Below are positions 44,588-56,254 of a DNA stretch of 64,000 nt, one piece after another. The notes under the pieces were generated by a model that saw only the letters and a program-made list of their open reading frames with translations, was not told the DNA's origin and did not search any database. The first letter of the stretch is position 1; each line of letters opens with the position of its first letter. Both the position numbers and the translations under genes were made by a program. Source of the stretch: Sarocladium kiliense (Eukaryota; Ascomycota; Sordariomycetes; Hypocreales; Sarocladiaceae); contig JAUZTG010000047.1 of the NCBI GenBank assembly GCA_030734395.1, forward strand, positions 248,001 through 312,000, given 5' to 3'.

Positions 44588-45166
44588 GACTGGCAACCGC
44601 AAATGGTCGCTAAAACAGCGACAACGAAATGCGAAGGAGGTGAAGGAGAGAGGTTCGGCGGCGGGGATCAACTGTCGCAGAACCAGTCTGGCTTCAGATC
44701 ATCGAAATCCGTCGGATGGAAGTTCCCTGGAAAGCCGAGAACAAAGTCTTGAGTCAAGGTGGCTCAAGATAGAGTTGGAAAATAGGCGGAGGTTACGGTG
44801 GCGTTGCGGCTTTCTTAGCGGCTGGTTCCGGAGCGAAGGCGAAAACAGCGGCGAAGGGGGATGGCGAAGACGCGGATCTTCAGGAGCAGAGGCCAGGATC
44901 AGGGTTCCGATACAGAATGGTGAATGGTCGCAGGTCCTGGCTGAGTCTTGGTGAGGGTCCAGGCTGAACTTTGACGTGGCGGGGGAGGAGACTGAAGCCG
45001 AATCGCAAAGGCAAAAGGTGCTGCAGAAGCAAAGACAGATGCTCCAATATTGTTGAAGGATACTGTCGTAAATTTAAGGAAGTTGACTATTGGGAACAAC
45101 GGCGTAGCCTCAGAAGTTCGTTGATTATGAATATGGGTGACTGGTTCTCTTCCAAAGATGATGAGG

Positions 45167-46453
45167 TCACGGCCACCGGGGGTTAAGACACAGGCGCTGA
45201 TTCGCTGTCGTGAGGAAGCCCTTGTCGAAAGGAGGGGGGTTGGTGGGTGTCGATCCCAGTGTGAGTCGATTCACAGCGACCGTGAACGATTCGTAAAGTG
45301 AGGGAGGATGAGTCGCTGTGATACTCTCACGGAGGAGAAGGATGACGAGAAAGAGAGAGAGGTATGAGCGAGTATGATGCGAGAGGACCTGATGAGGGAG
45401 GCAATGGGGCCTCAGGCAGGTCGCGAAGCAGCGGGAGAGCGGAGGCGGGATGCAGACGATGCTGCAGGATTGGCGAGTGAGCAACGACTCAGCACCAGCA
45501 ACGAAGCCAAAGAGGTACGTACCTTTCTCAATGCGATGCACCGGTCCAGGTGTGGAGATGGCCGGAGGAAGCTGGGTCGAGTGGTCCTGTGGCCCCGATA
45601 GATGGTTGTGTGTGAGTCGTGTCGATGGGCCTGGGCTGGGTCGTCTGGAGCAGGCTAGCAAGCGACGGCCGGCACACCACTGCAGGCCAAGTTTGATGGT
45701 GTCGTGTGCTGGCCGCTTGATGTACAGCAGGTCCGTGGGTTTGACGGCTCGGTAAGGGACACTAGAAGTCAGGTGGTGGTGCCGCGCTTCACTGTTGTGG
45801 TGACAGTGGTGCTCGTACGTGGGGAGTGCCTTGCCTTGGAAAGTGACGGGTCGGGAGGGCGGCGCTAACAGGGGCAAAGGCACTGGCCGCAGGGGCGAAG
45901 AAGAACTCGTGGGCGATTTTGTAGGGGGCTGGACCCGCCGAAGTCTATCGAGGTGGTGACAGAGGTGGTGGTGCCAGTGGCTGCTCCCGCGGCGGGCGCA
46001 GGGGTTGGCAGTCGTGGTGTGATGGTTGGGCACCCCAAATCGCTGGAATGGTGTGCCACAGCTGGTTCCTGGCGATGAGAGCCTGCTGTTTGATGATCGT
46101 GATGGCAATAACAACGGTGATGCGATCAGAGATAAGGCGGGCAGCAACGGCTTGTGACGTCTTTTGAGTAACGACAGGCTGTGGTGCAAGATGGCCAGCC
46201 AGGGGCTGATAATATATGGTTGCCTGAGGTCCGACAGGTCAGCCAGCCAGGAATGGATTAACAAAGCGCACGCTCGGCGAAGGCGAAACAGAAGATTCTC
46301 TGAGCAAGCTGACTGGGACGCTGACAGAGACAGACTCGGACTTTGGGAGCGCGTGGTGTGGATGATGCCGGAGGATGGTGATTGGTGATGGCGGGCTGTG
46401 CGTTGCAGCACGCAGAGAAGGCCGGTGAAGCATACAGAAGCAGCAGGCGTCAC
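45167..46453 (-). other. Long open frame without recognisable protein features
   Basis: 428 codons with no stop, but the translation is dominated by His, Ser, Pro and Leu and shows no domain, signal or repeat periodicity. In a neighbouring frame short stretches read TSTTVTTTV, the style of fungal Ser/Thr-rich wall proteins, but each is flanked by stops. Could be a lncRNA, a long leader or chance in GC-rich sequence. Confidence 0.2.
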
Positions 46454-47605
46454 AGGACTGGGGCCACGGTAGTGCTCTCCAGGTATGGGTGACCTCGTGG
46501 CAGAGCCAACGGGTGCTCGTCAGGTACAGCCCGTTCGGCGGTGGCGACAGTGGAAGTGGGGGTACTCTCGAAAAGTCTCGCCTCTGCGGGGCAAGTACCT
46601 CTGTACAATCGCACCTGGCGTATTGCCCAGACAGGCACTCTACAGCGTAACAGTCAGTGGCTGTGACAACACGCCAAACGATTTCCCTCTCAATGCAATG
46701 CTCACACAATCCAAAAGCCTGCTACTGTTGCTGATTCAGAATATCCCGCGTCGCGCCGGGAGTTGTCGGGAGATGCCGTTTCTGTGGATTAGGATCGGAT
46801 CCGAATGTGAAAAGGAGATACGGTAGTCAGAGGTAACGCCGAAGGGCAAAGTCACGATGCTGAGATTGACTGATTGAGCGATTCCAGACAGTCCGGGGAA
46901 GATGGTATCAGCTGAGCAAGCGCGGCTGTGCTGTATGACGACTGCGCTGACCTGGAACCTGCCCGACTCGTACTGTGCGTACTGCTTGCTGATGGAGAAG
47001 TTTGTGTGATGCTTGTGAGATGCACTCGTCGTTCGGTTTGGGAATCTCCGGCCCGAGAATGATTGAGAACCGGCGTTCACCCTCGACCTATGAATTGCGC
47101 ATCATGTCTAGTAATACTCAATCTCCAACAAAACAGGAGGCACTCGATTGTCCCGGCGACGGGTGGATGCAAACGCAGAAACGTCGCGATGTCTGGGACC
47201 CTTCCCACCTGACCGCTGTAGCCGGTCCTGGGGCCCTGGGTTGGCGCTGCACGACGAGTTCAAAGCTCGATTGGCGGTGAGCCGTGTATGAAGGATAGCT
47301 CTGGGCGGTCTGGGCGGTCAGGGCGGTGATGGGGCATGGGGCCTGGGACGGGGAAGAGCTTCCTATCGTGGCTCTGCTCTATTAACCCTGTTTCAATTAC
47401 TCTGGCAACGACAAACTGACTGGTCAGCCGTCTGGGGATCGCAATTCAGGCCGCTCACCTCGTGGGTGGTCGCGACTGTTGGCCAAAGTACACCTGTGGT
47501 CGCGAAAGCTGGTCCAAACTCCCACATCTTGCAGCATACGACCGCCTCACCACCGAAGCCACAAACATGCACATACAGACAGCTTCAGAATCATGGCAAT
47601 CCGTA

Positions 47606-47819
47606 ACGACATTCATATCGTAGTCCTCGAGCACTTTGTTTCACCATGTCCTGGATATCATTGATCTCCACCAACATCTCACTCTCGCGCCGCTGAACCT
47701 CGTCACCGCCAGTCTCGCTTTCGACGCAAGCAGGAAAGCTAAGACACCAATGCAAGAACATCCGAGACTCACGGGTGTTTTGGCCTATTGAGGTCCCCAC
47801 ACTCTTCCATGCACCGCGT
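47606..47819 (-). other. Possible small spliced gene, about 54 residues
   Basis: A minus-strand Met (MEECGDLNRPKHP) runs to a GTGAGT donor; removing 55 nt to a GAAAG acceptor continues the frame into ETGGDEVQRRESEMLVEIND and on to GLP-stop at 47606. The second part looks coding (charged, helical), but the evidence is only frame continuity and splice signals in a gene-poor region. Confidence 0.2.
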
Positions 47820-50310
47820 GCCTGCGTGTAGATCCAAGATCATGCTCCCTCTGGCCGCAGGTGAGGCCGCCGGCAACGAGCACCTCTTGCTAACCCACTG
47901 TGGCCGTGACAACACATGGATAGCCCCGCGAGCATATACACTACTACACAAGGTACACTGCTTTCCCACGGTGCGCTATTATCACTTTATCCCTTAGGAG
48001 CAGGGTCAGAGGGTTCCAAGTATTGGTCCTGAACGGCCCCCCCTTCGATAGCCCCGCTGGACCTGCATCGGTCGCCCGGTCCAGTTACAGCTTCAACAAC
48101 AGGAGATGCAGCCAGCCACCTCCAATCCCGAGCCAGCCTGCTGCATCCGCGGACCGCTCCTTCAGATATGCCACCAGCCCCGCCTATGCATTAGAGGCTG
48201 GCGAGACGAGACGAAACCGCATAATATCAGACAGCCGGGCTCGAGAATGACATGGAAGCCACTCCGCCTCAGCTCTGGAATGGAGGGGCACGTGTTTTTC
48301 GATCTACAACGAGCTCGTAGATTGTGACCGCGGGGCAGAGAGCATGACCTCAATCGATCGACCACCCACAGGTCGCGGTGGCCACCGGCCCACGGACTAC
48401 GTGTGACAAGCACAAAGGGCAGGGCCGCGCCGCCCGCTGACCCCTTTCCTAGCGAGCAAGCTTCGTCCCCTCCACCACGCCTATAGTACCGGCGGCGCCT
48501 TGTGGTGATGGTGGGGTTGGGAGGCGATCAAGATTGCACATCAAGTGATGTTGAGCCTAGCTTGAAGCCTCCTTCGAGAGCGACGTCGGCAAGGTGGAGA
48601 GGGCGCGCTTCGCTCGTTCTGGAGGGTCTCGTGGGAGGCTCAATGGTCCAAACGGAGCCCAAGCTGCCATTCTACCTCATACGCTCGTCACAGCTCGGTT
48701 CGTCACAGCACAGATACGCTGCAATGGTGGTATAGGTGTCTGCAGGCGCGTGCCAAGTGCAAAGTACCTGACCATCGGGCGGTTACACTTGCACATTCAA
48801 GTGTGATTCTAATCATGGCTAATCATGGCTATCCATGTTCTGCACTTTCCGAGATGATTGGAATAGTAAGACTGGAGCCATATTATCCTGTGCCTACAGG
48901 TCTTGTCACACCAAAAGCCGCCCTGCTTAAGAGCCAGACATCTCCCGCCAGGCATCATCAGCCTGGCATTCCCGAATGCGGCAATGGTTCCGGAATTGTA
49001 ATGACAAGGGAGCATTAGGGATTGACAGCCTCCTTTTCAGAAGGACGAAGAGGCGTGAACAGGCAAAGCAGAGAACGCCTTGAAGGAAGCTCAGATGTCA
49101 GCTTATTGGAACGACCACGCCACGCTGAGATGCGGGGCAACGAATGCGTCGAGAAGCGAGAGCTGATGCACTCATGAGGCGGGGTGCCTCTTTTGCTCTT
49201 CCTTACGCACGCCTCGGAATATAGCCAAAGGGGTCGACACACAGCAGGTTACTGAAAATAGGACTAAGGCACAGCCATTGAAAGGTAAATCGCTCAGGCT
49301 AGCACTGCTCAGGATTCCTGGTCACCATACACCGTGTTTTTGCTGAATTCCACTCCAGCTTTCGTTTCCTGTTAGGGGTATCCTGGTCAAGTGAGGGGTG
49401 AAAAGCCGCCTTTCGGAGATCTAAATCGTGGAGGTGGGCAATGAGTCGCGAGACACGCATCGAGATCTACGGAGGGGATCACAATTGACCCGAGATGATT
49501 ATACCATCTGTTAGGCATCTATGCCATCCGTGACGGTGTAATTGGGCTAGTGGTTGGCCTGGTGAGGATACCACAAGATTCTGCTGTCCACATGGCTGGC
49601 TTTGGTAGGATATTAACTAGGGTAAGGCCAATCGTGCTGGGTGCGCGAATCGCGGCTGTTGACTGCCGGACTACGCAAGACCCTGAACGACTTTGCATTT
49701 GCCCAAGGTGCTAACGGACTATTCGCTGAGGATCGTAGTGTAGGGTATATGCGTGGGCGTGTCGCCTGATGTGCAAGAAAGCATGATCATCGTCCTGGCC
49801 ATGAATCGAATGGGAGGAAACATGCAATGGTGGAATGGCAAGTTGACTCGTCACATGTGTTCAGAGCTTGAAAGCCGAGAGCGCGGGTGAGGACATGATC
49901 GTACGGGTCATCTTCTTAGCTGTGGGCGTATGCATGCTTTGTTCGTTGGGCATCAAAATGGGTTGCAGCAGGACAAGTGGCCATCACCAGCGGGATTATG
50001 CGGGAAGACACATGGATGATGGCCATAAGTCTTGTCAATAGACTGGGTCAACAGCGGCCTGAGATTGCTCTTAGCCAATGCGTTTCTGCCGTTTGCTCGT
50101 ATGGGCTTGAACCCAGCGGCGCGATGACATCGTGGCGCATCCAAAGCCTGTGGCTCACCTTCAGCGGAGACCTCTGTCGCACCGCATCAAGAAGTGCCAT
50201 GGTATAGATAGAAAGTGAGGATACCGAGAATCTGTATTGTGACGCAAAGGGATGTAGACTATCGACGATGCTGTGTAATGATGAAAGACAGGACCCTTAT
50301 TGCCCGCCAC

Positions 50311-51507
50311 TTACTCATACCACACTGGTAGATCCAAGTCGACGACGATAGGTTTGTAGAATTGCTTGCCTCCGGTGTGAGGATGTCGGCTTTTCATGAT
50401 GGCTGCGTTGACGATGCAGGTCTCTCTGCGTCCCAGACGGCCGAGTAAGGCTTCCCTGTCGCAGCGTCCTGATGATGGATCGCCTCCTTTGCCTACTGTA
50501 GCGCTCTCACCTGTGCCACCGTCAACGTCAGAAGAGAAGATCCCGCCATTACTCCTCGCTTCTTGGGGCTCATCGGGATGAGATCCATCGTTGTTGAGAG
50601 AGGGTTCCTTGCGGCCGGTGAGGTCTACCAGACTCAGTTTGTTATTGCCTTCCCCTGGATCGGTCCATCGCGTAACCGCCTTCTCAGCAAAGGAGACATT
50701 GTGGGACTCGAGATCCCACTCTACGCGCTCAACGCCTCTACCATCGTGAATGTGCCCACATACTGCTAGCTTTGGTCTGACCCTCCAGAGAGCTTGACGT
50801 AGGGCTTCACAACCTCTCGCCCTGCGCTCATCCGTCTCGTCCCTGTGCGTCCATGAAGGAGTATGCGTAACCACGATATCAGCCTTGAGAGGGATATCTT
50901 TCCAAAGTTCCGGAAGACCTGCCATGACGGTTGGAGTTTGAGGTGTATCGTAGTAGAATGCCCACATGCCGTACCGTGGTGAATAGGGGGAGCCGAAGAC
51001 TGTGAACTCGGTGTGCGGGCCATCAGGAGACTTGAGTCGGACAGTGGCTGATTCATGACAGAGGTAGGTAATCGAAGGAGAGTCTGCAAAGAGAGCTTGA
51101 CATTCGGCTGACGATTGAGGTCTTTGGTTATGGAAGTAGAGTCCATATTCGGAGTAGAACTTCTGATCCAAAGTGATGTCATGGTTGCCTTGTCGTCGAA
51201 TATGTCAGACCAAGACACAAAAGGGAGTTCGAGAGCTCAGCTCACCTGCTATGACTATTTTGGCTTCGAAATCGGCTTCTTCGAGCCATTTAACCGCTTT
51301 AGATAGCTATAGCTTTGCCGTCAGCATGTTGTTCCTTGCCTGCAATTCTCAGAGGAATGAACGGCGGATGCTCACCTCAGAGTAGCTTCCCTGGTTAGTG
51401 ATATCACCCGCGTGAATCAAAATGTCGCCTTTGGGAAGCTTGAATGTGTTGTTATGGGTGTCAGAGACACACACGATCCGTGTGCGTCGCAGCTTTGATG
51501 GCGCCAT
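50311..51507 (-). CDS. Calcineurin-like metallophosphoesterase (MPPED-type)
   Basis: Three exons: 51507-51376, 51306-51246 and 51188-50311 (356 residues). After splicing all metal-binding blocks line up: VCVSDTHNN (block 1), LIHAGDIT (2), IAGNHD (3), VVTHTPSW (4) and CGHIHDGRG (5). The order and spacing fit the MPPED1/2 and fungal UPF0046-like phosphoesterases, thought to act on cyclic nucleotides or other phosphodiesters. Between the fifth block and the C-terminus lies an insertion of about 90 mostly disordered residues, before a short conserved end (HPHTGGKQFYKPIVVDLDLPVW). No signal peptide, so probably cytosolic. Substrate is unknown. Confidence 0.92.
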
Positions 51508-53196
51508 CGTCGATGGTTGCTGACACGGACATTTTGATCAAGTAGATTCCAACGTGGGTTTGGCCCTGACGTGACCCTTACTAAAGAATGAACATTATCA
51601 TGATTGAACATCAAGCGTAGGAAGATAGCCAAGTCCGGGTTTAGGACATGTTGATGCAGAGTCACATGCGTTTGGCAGGTAATTCGAACTTTTTGAGTCA
51701 CCTGGAAACCTGGAAGCCGTGGAGGCCTTCAAGGTGCAGGGTAGGATCCTTCGACTAGACAACACTGGACGTTTTATGAGACGTCTATGCTCTAGTCTCT
51801 AAGCAACTGTGGACTTGGATCGGGAGAGATCAAATCAATCGATGGATAGTTCAAAAGACTCGATATTAGCCGGGCGTCAGATAGATCATTGAATGGTCAG
51901 CTGGGCGTCGCAAGTTGGTCTTGGTGAAGGCAAAAGCAACGATAGGTACTTTAGATGGGCCGGAAGAAGAAGTCGAAAAAGAGAGGGCTAATTTCGGGTC
52001 ACCGAGCCGCTGGACTGGTCTGTCGCCACTATCTCCCATTCGCATTGGCAAAGGTCAGGATGACGGGGCCGGGTGCTGAAAGAGAGATGTTGATGTTGAA
52101 CGGAGCCTGGCCGTCTGTGCGATTCATGCTGTCAACACCAGCTCCCGTCAATAGCCCCAGTATAGCAGGGCCTAAGGAGACGCTAGAACGGGCTTCCCCG
52201 GCGAAGGTGTCCTCGAGCGCTGAAACAAGCTGAACTCAAGAGGGAGGTGGGAACTGCGGACACGGTGCGAGTGTCGGACTTGTCATTTTCATTGCTGGTG
52301 AAGAGTTCGTGAGATAGGTACCGAGTACGGTAGATACTGGAAATTGGATCGATTTAGGTGACAACTGATGAGAGGACGAGAGCGAACAGAGACATTGGAG
52401 TCTTGTCGGCCAATGATGGTGCCCGCTGGCCATCCACTGGCGACGCTTGCAGGGGCGGGTTACAGGGGCCGACCCAGGGGTCTGGCCACTACGTGGGCTG
52501 CCGTAATAATCCTCCGCCTCCGCTGTGGTGGGATTGAGGCAGCGTTGGTGTGGGTGCCGGCCTGCCATGGTGAGGTCGAGGCTCTCTGTAGCGGGCTGCT
52601 ATTCCCTGTAACCCACTGCTCTGACCTGAAGACATCCCACCCCGAATGGGATTCACCTGCCACTCACAGCGCCAGCCTCCCCGTCTCGTCAACGCCGAAC
52701 CAACGATTCTCACCATCAAATCTCCCGACATCCCGGCCTTCCTCTTTCCCTTTCTCCCGCCAACCTTGGATCCTCGTTTGCCATTTCCATTGCGGCCCTG
52801 GTTATTCTTCCCGAGGCGTGTCATCACTCGTTCTGACCCTCGTTGTCAATTTTTCTTTCCTCTGCCCAGCTGACTGCTCGTCAGTTGAGACAACCACGCT
52901 TCAAGGTGCTGCGATAGCGCCTGAGCGTAGCCCTCCAGCTCTTCACGGCGACTAACCCCAACGCTACCCGTTTCTCCTAGCGACATCGACCACGCTTCAC
53001 TCCTCGCTCACGCACCGAATCAACTCAATTGCTGTCCTTCAGCAGATCAAAGTCGCATTGTCCGGCTTTTGTTCAACGACACCGCGCCTGACGCGCTTTC
53101 CGCTCCTTCTATCCTCGCACCGCACCACGTGGACGGGAATAGGGGTGGTGAGGGGGACCTCCATCCTCCACCGTCATCACCACCGTCTCCTCCATC
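51508..53196. other. Intergenic: divergent promoters, long C-rich leader of the TeaR gene
   Basis: About 1.7 kb. From 52630 to 53190 the sequence is rich in CT tracts and short exon-like frames typical of a long fungal 5' leader; no conserved domain is encoded. Nothing recognised between 51508 and 52600. Confidence 0.4.
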
Positions 53197-54882
53197 ATGG
53201 CTGCCATATCTTCCTCCCACGGTGCTGCTACGACTACATTGACTCCTCCGACCAGTAGCCATGGATCAAACCAGGATGCTTCATGGTCATACCCCACAGG
53301 AACTACAGACGTGAGTCTCTAGTGCATATTCTTCGCCGAGGATGCCAGCCGCTTTCCTTGCGAGCATCCGTCATTTGTTATCTGTTGCAGCAAACCGGAC
53401 TCGATGTAACTCGTGCTGACAAAGAGCTGCCTTTAGAATCCTGGCCGAAAGAAATCCATATCCTCTCAACAGTCCGAACGCGGCCACCGAAGCCCAAACC
53501 TCGCCCAGAATGGTTTCGAACCATTAGGGCCCCCAGCAGACCGACCAACTCGAAAGATGCAGTCCTCAGAGAACTTCCATGGAGACAAAAATGCTTCTCA
53601 AACTGATGGTACCAATGGGCGATCCACCTATGCTGACCTTGAGGGCCAATCCTATCACAAAAGCACTGAAGACCAGAGACGTGACGCTGCCCAGGCTGGC
53701 CTGGTTCCCGGCGACGACGATAAGTGGATTCATAGAGACAAGCTGGCTCGGATAGAAAGCGAGGAACTTCAAGCTGCAGGGTTCTTCGTTCCCCGGTCTC
53801 GAGCTCCGAGCAAACAGCGCCGCGAGCGTAGCCAAGTTTCATACCGAAGGGGCACAGATGCTTCTGAGCAAGGCCACTCCAATCGTTCTCGCAAGAACTC
53901 TGCTGCCGTGGAACACAAGCCATCTACCGAACCCACGACCCCGGTTTGGGACCTTCGAACACCCGAAGAAATCGCTGAGGAGGAAGCCAATGCGTACTTC
54001 ACTACCAGTACGCAGAAGGGCGGCTCCCGCATCCCTGTGGCAAAGTCAAGTCTCGCCCCAATATCTAACGACTACCTCGAACGAGCACAGCCTGTGGCTC
54101 GGAGGCAGACAGACAGCTCAGATGGCGAGACTTTGTCTTATAGCAAGACACGGTCGAGAAGCGCCAGTGCTAGCGGCAAGGATGCTCTCGGCCTTGCCAG
54201 CGCCGCTGCCTCAACGACTGGTAAACGATCAGCAACCGACTCTTCGCCAAAGAAGTCAGCCACAGGCCCTCGAAAGGCGTCAGCACCCTCGAAGCCGCCA
54301 ACTACAGCATCTACTCAGCCTGGGCGACCGAAGACACGATCTGGTAGCGGAGGCACAAGGCCATCGACCAGGTCTGGGGAGAAACAGCCAGAGGGTGATC
54401 CACCGTGGCTCGTCGACGCATACAAGCCTGACCCACGACTTCCTCCGGACCAGCAGCTACTGCCTACCGTTGCACGACGACTGCAACAGGAACAATGGGA
54501 GAAGGAAGGCAAAGAAGCTGGCGACGTGTTCGACAAGGAGTTCCGTCCCCTCAACGACAACGTGTTCTTGAGACCTCCAGAGGCTGGGAATGCTCCAACA
54601 GATGAAGAGCGCCGCTCGCAAGAGCAGATGAGCGGCGAGTGGCCCTTGAAACCAGAGGCTGTGGCTAAGAGCCCTACTCTTCGTCAAGGATCGTATTCAA
54701 CCATGCCGAAGATTGCCGACAAACCACCAGGCAGCCCGTTGCCGAGCCCCCGCACACCAATTGCGCCACAGCCCCCAATGCAGCAGCAACCACAGTCAGC
54801 CGAGAGGCAGTCCTTCCAGCGTGTGACAGAGGAAGAGCCTGAACAGAAGAAGGGTGGATGTGGATGCTGTGTGGTCATGTGA
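53197..54882 (+). CDS. teaR: TeaR-like prenylated cell-end marker protein
   Basis: Two exons: 53197-53310 and 53437-54882 (519 residues). The 126-nt intron has GTGAGT, a GTGCTGAC branch-like site and TTTAG; the joined frame continues NPGRKKSISSQQSERGHRSP. The conserved N-terminal half contains DDDKWIHRDKLARIESEELQ and PVWDLRTPEEIAEEEA, and the middle is Ser/Thr-rich and disordered. The protein ends GGCGCCVVM: the CaaX box CVVM is expected to be prenylated (probably farnesylated), with the adjacent cysteines possible palmitoylation sites. TeaR in Aspergillus nidulans (Mod5 in fission yeast) anchors the kelch protein TeaA at the hyphal tip membrane and so helps define growth direction. Assignment rests on the recognised motifs and the CaaX end. 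Confidence 0.85.
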
Positions 54883-56254
54883 GAGCACCGGGCTCGCATG
54901 CCTACAGTGCCCGACGAGGCCGTTACGCAACCCGGGCAACTCCTGTCGACGATCGATCCCTGCGGCCAGCAGTCCTCGGCCATTTGGCCACGAGGCTAAT
55001 TCTAACGACGTTATGATATTCCACTACCCTGCCTCCTTGGTCCGCCGATGGTGCTTCGGCGAAGGACCTGACATCAACCCGCTTCGATCCTTTCCTTTGT
55101 TTTCATTTCTACACTGACACTGAAGCAAGCGAGCTTCCCTTCTTTATTTCACGGCGAGTTCGTTTCCCATTTGCCCTGAGCGCCCACGGGCTGTCTCCCT
55201 CACCTAGCGGATGTCCGAAGACTCCTCAAAACTGTCACGAAGCTTCGGTGTAGTTGGCTTCTTGTGTATTTTGGCGTCTACATACCTTGTAACTAGCTGT
55301 CTTTGGTTTCTTTGCACATCTTTATCATTTTTGCTGTGTTTCATGCGCTATTGGAGAGGCGAGAAGAAGTGTTAGGCGAGGGAAACGGTGAAGAATGTCT
55401 GCGACTGGAGACATAACACCTTGGAGATAACCGGACGTGAAGTCGCTCGCGTCACTTGGAGATGGAGAGGGGTTTGTCGCATCAGAGGAGATTGTGGCAG
55501 AGCGAGACTTTGTGCTGTACTGATACCCACGCAGATGGCGCCATGGGAAAGGGATTCTGGTGCCCGGCGACATGTTAGCTTTTGTTTTCTCTTGGTTTGA
55601 TATTCCCACTGGTGAGAGGTAGCTGAAAACAAAGAGCTCATCAACTTGAATCACGTGTTTATGTGTCAATGGCTTGGTGCTCAGGAATGATGCCCGTCAA
55701 CTCGCACTTCGTATACCGCCAAACCAGGACTTGGCAAGTCCCTGTCGATCCAGCACCGAAGCTTACCTCCCTCGCTGCGACGGTTTACGTTTTGAGTTCC
55801 CACATGGCCTCGGAAGCAACGTTCCTGGCGGCCGTAATTCCCGAGATCGTGATGTAATAGGCGCCGGAAACCTTCTCCGCAAATCGTATATCGATGTAAA
55901 AGTACATCTTTTCCTAAGACAAAAGCTTTACATCATAGCAGATTTGGATCTCCAGGGGGCGAGTTCGAACAGGTTTGTGCCTACTTTTAGATATACTTTG
56001 CCGTGAGGGGCGTGCCGGCAGTTGGCGGACCACGTCATTGTTGGTGCCGCCGGATCCGGAAGCTTAAACTAGGGGATTGAGGCTCCGGAATGCGGCACGA
56101 GCTGGGGTTTGGTGGTAGTTGGGGTATATATTTGGATGGTGGTCGTCATAGTTAGCTGATCGCCATAAAATTGATGTTGTTTTGTCGTCAATTGATGTGA
56201 AGTGAGATTCGAGACACTGAATTGTGAAGGACAAACGAAACTAAAGTCGCCAAA
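54883..56254. other. Intergenic region
   Basis: About 1.4 kb between co-oriented genes. Frames of 60-114 codons occur but none has recognisable features. The last 150 nt hold an AT-rich GGTATATATTTGG element (56121-56133) suited to a core promoter for the next gene. Confidence 0.4.

Larger units (their letters stand above)
44588..50310. other. 5.7-kb gene-poor region
   Basis: GC-rich and low-complexity at 44.6-46.7 kb, then mixed sequence. A minus-strand open frame of 428 codons (45167-46453) is rich in Ser, His, Leu and Pro and lacks any recognised domain; it is probably non-coding or transcribed leader. Other local features: three tandem GGGCGGTNN units at 47303-47329 and a 10-bp tandem AATCATGGCT near 48813-48832. 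A possible small spliced minus-strand gene is noted at 47606-47819. I see no tRNA, rRNA or transposon remains. Confidence 0.45.

Noticed and set aside
52368..52955. 195-codon plus-strand frame upstream of TeaR
   Set aside because: No domain and composition typical of C-rich leader sequence; not linked by splice signals to the TeaR exons.
53391..53606. Alternative TeaR second exon beginning after TTGCAG at 53390
   Set aside because: It joins exon 1 in phase but runs to a stop at 53606 without meeting the conserved frame; the acceptor at 53436 gives continuous frame with the conserved body.
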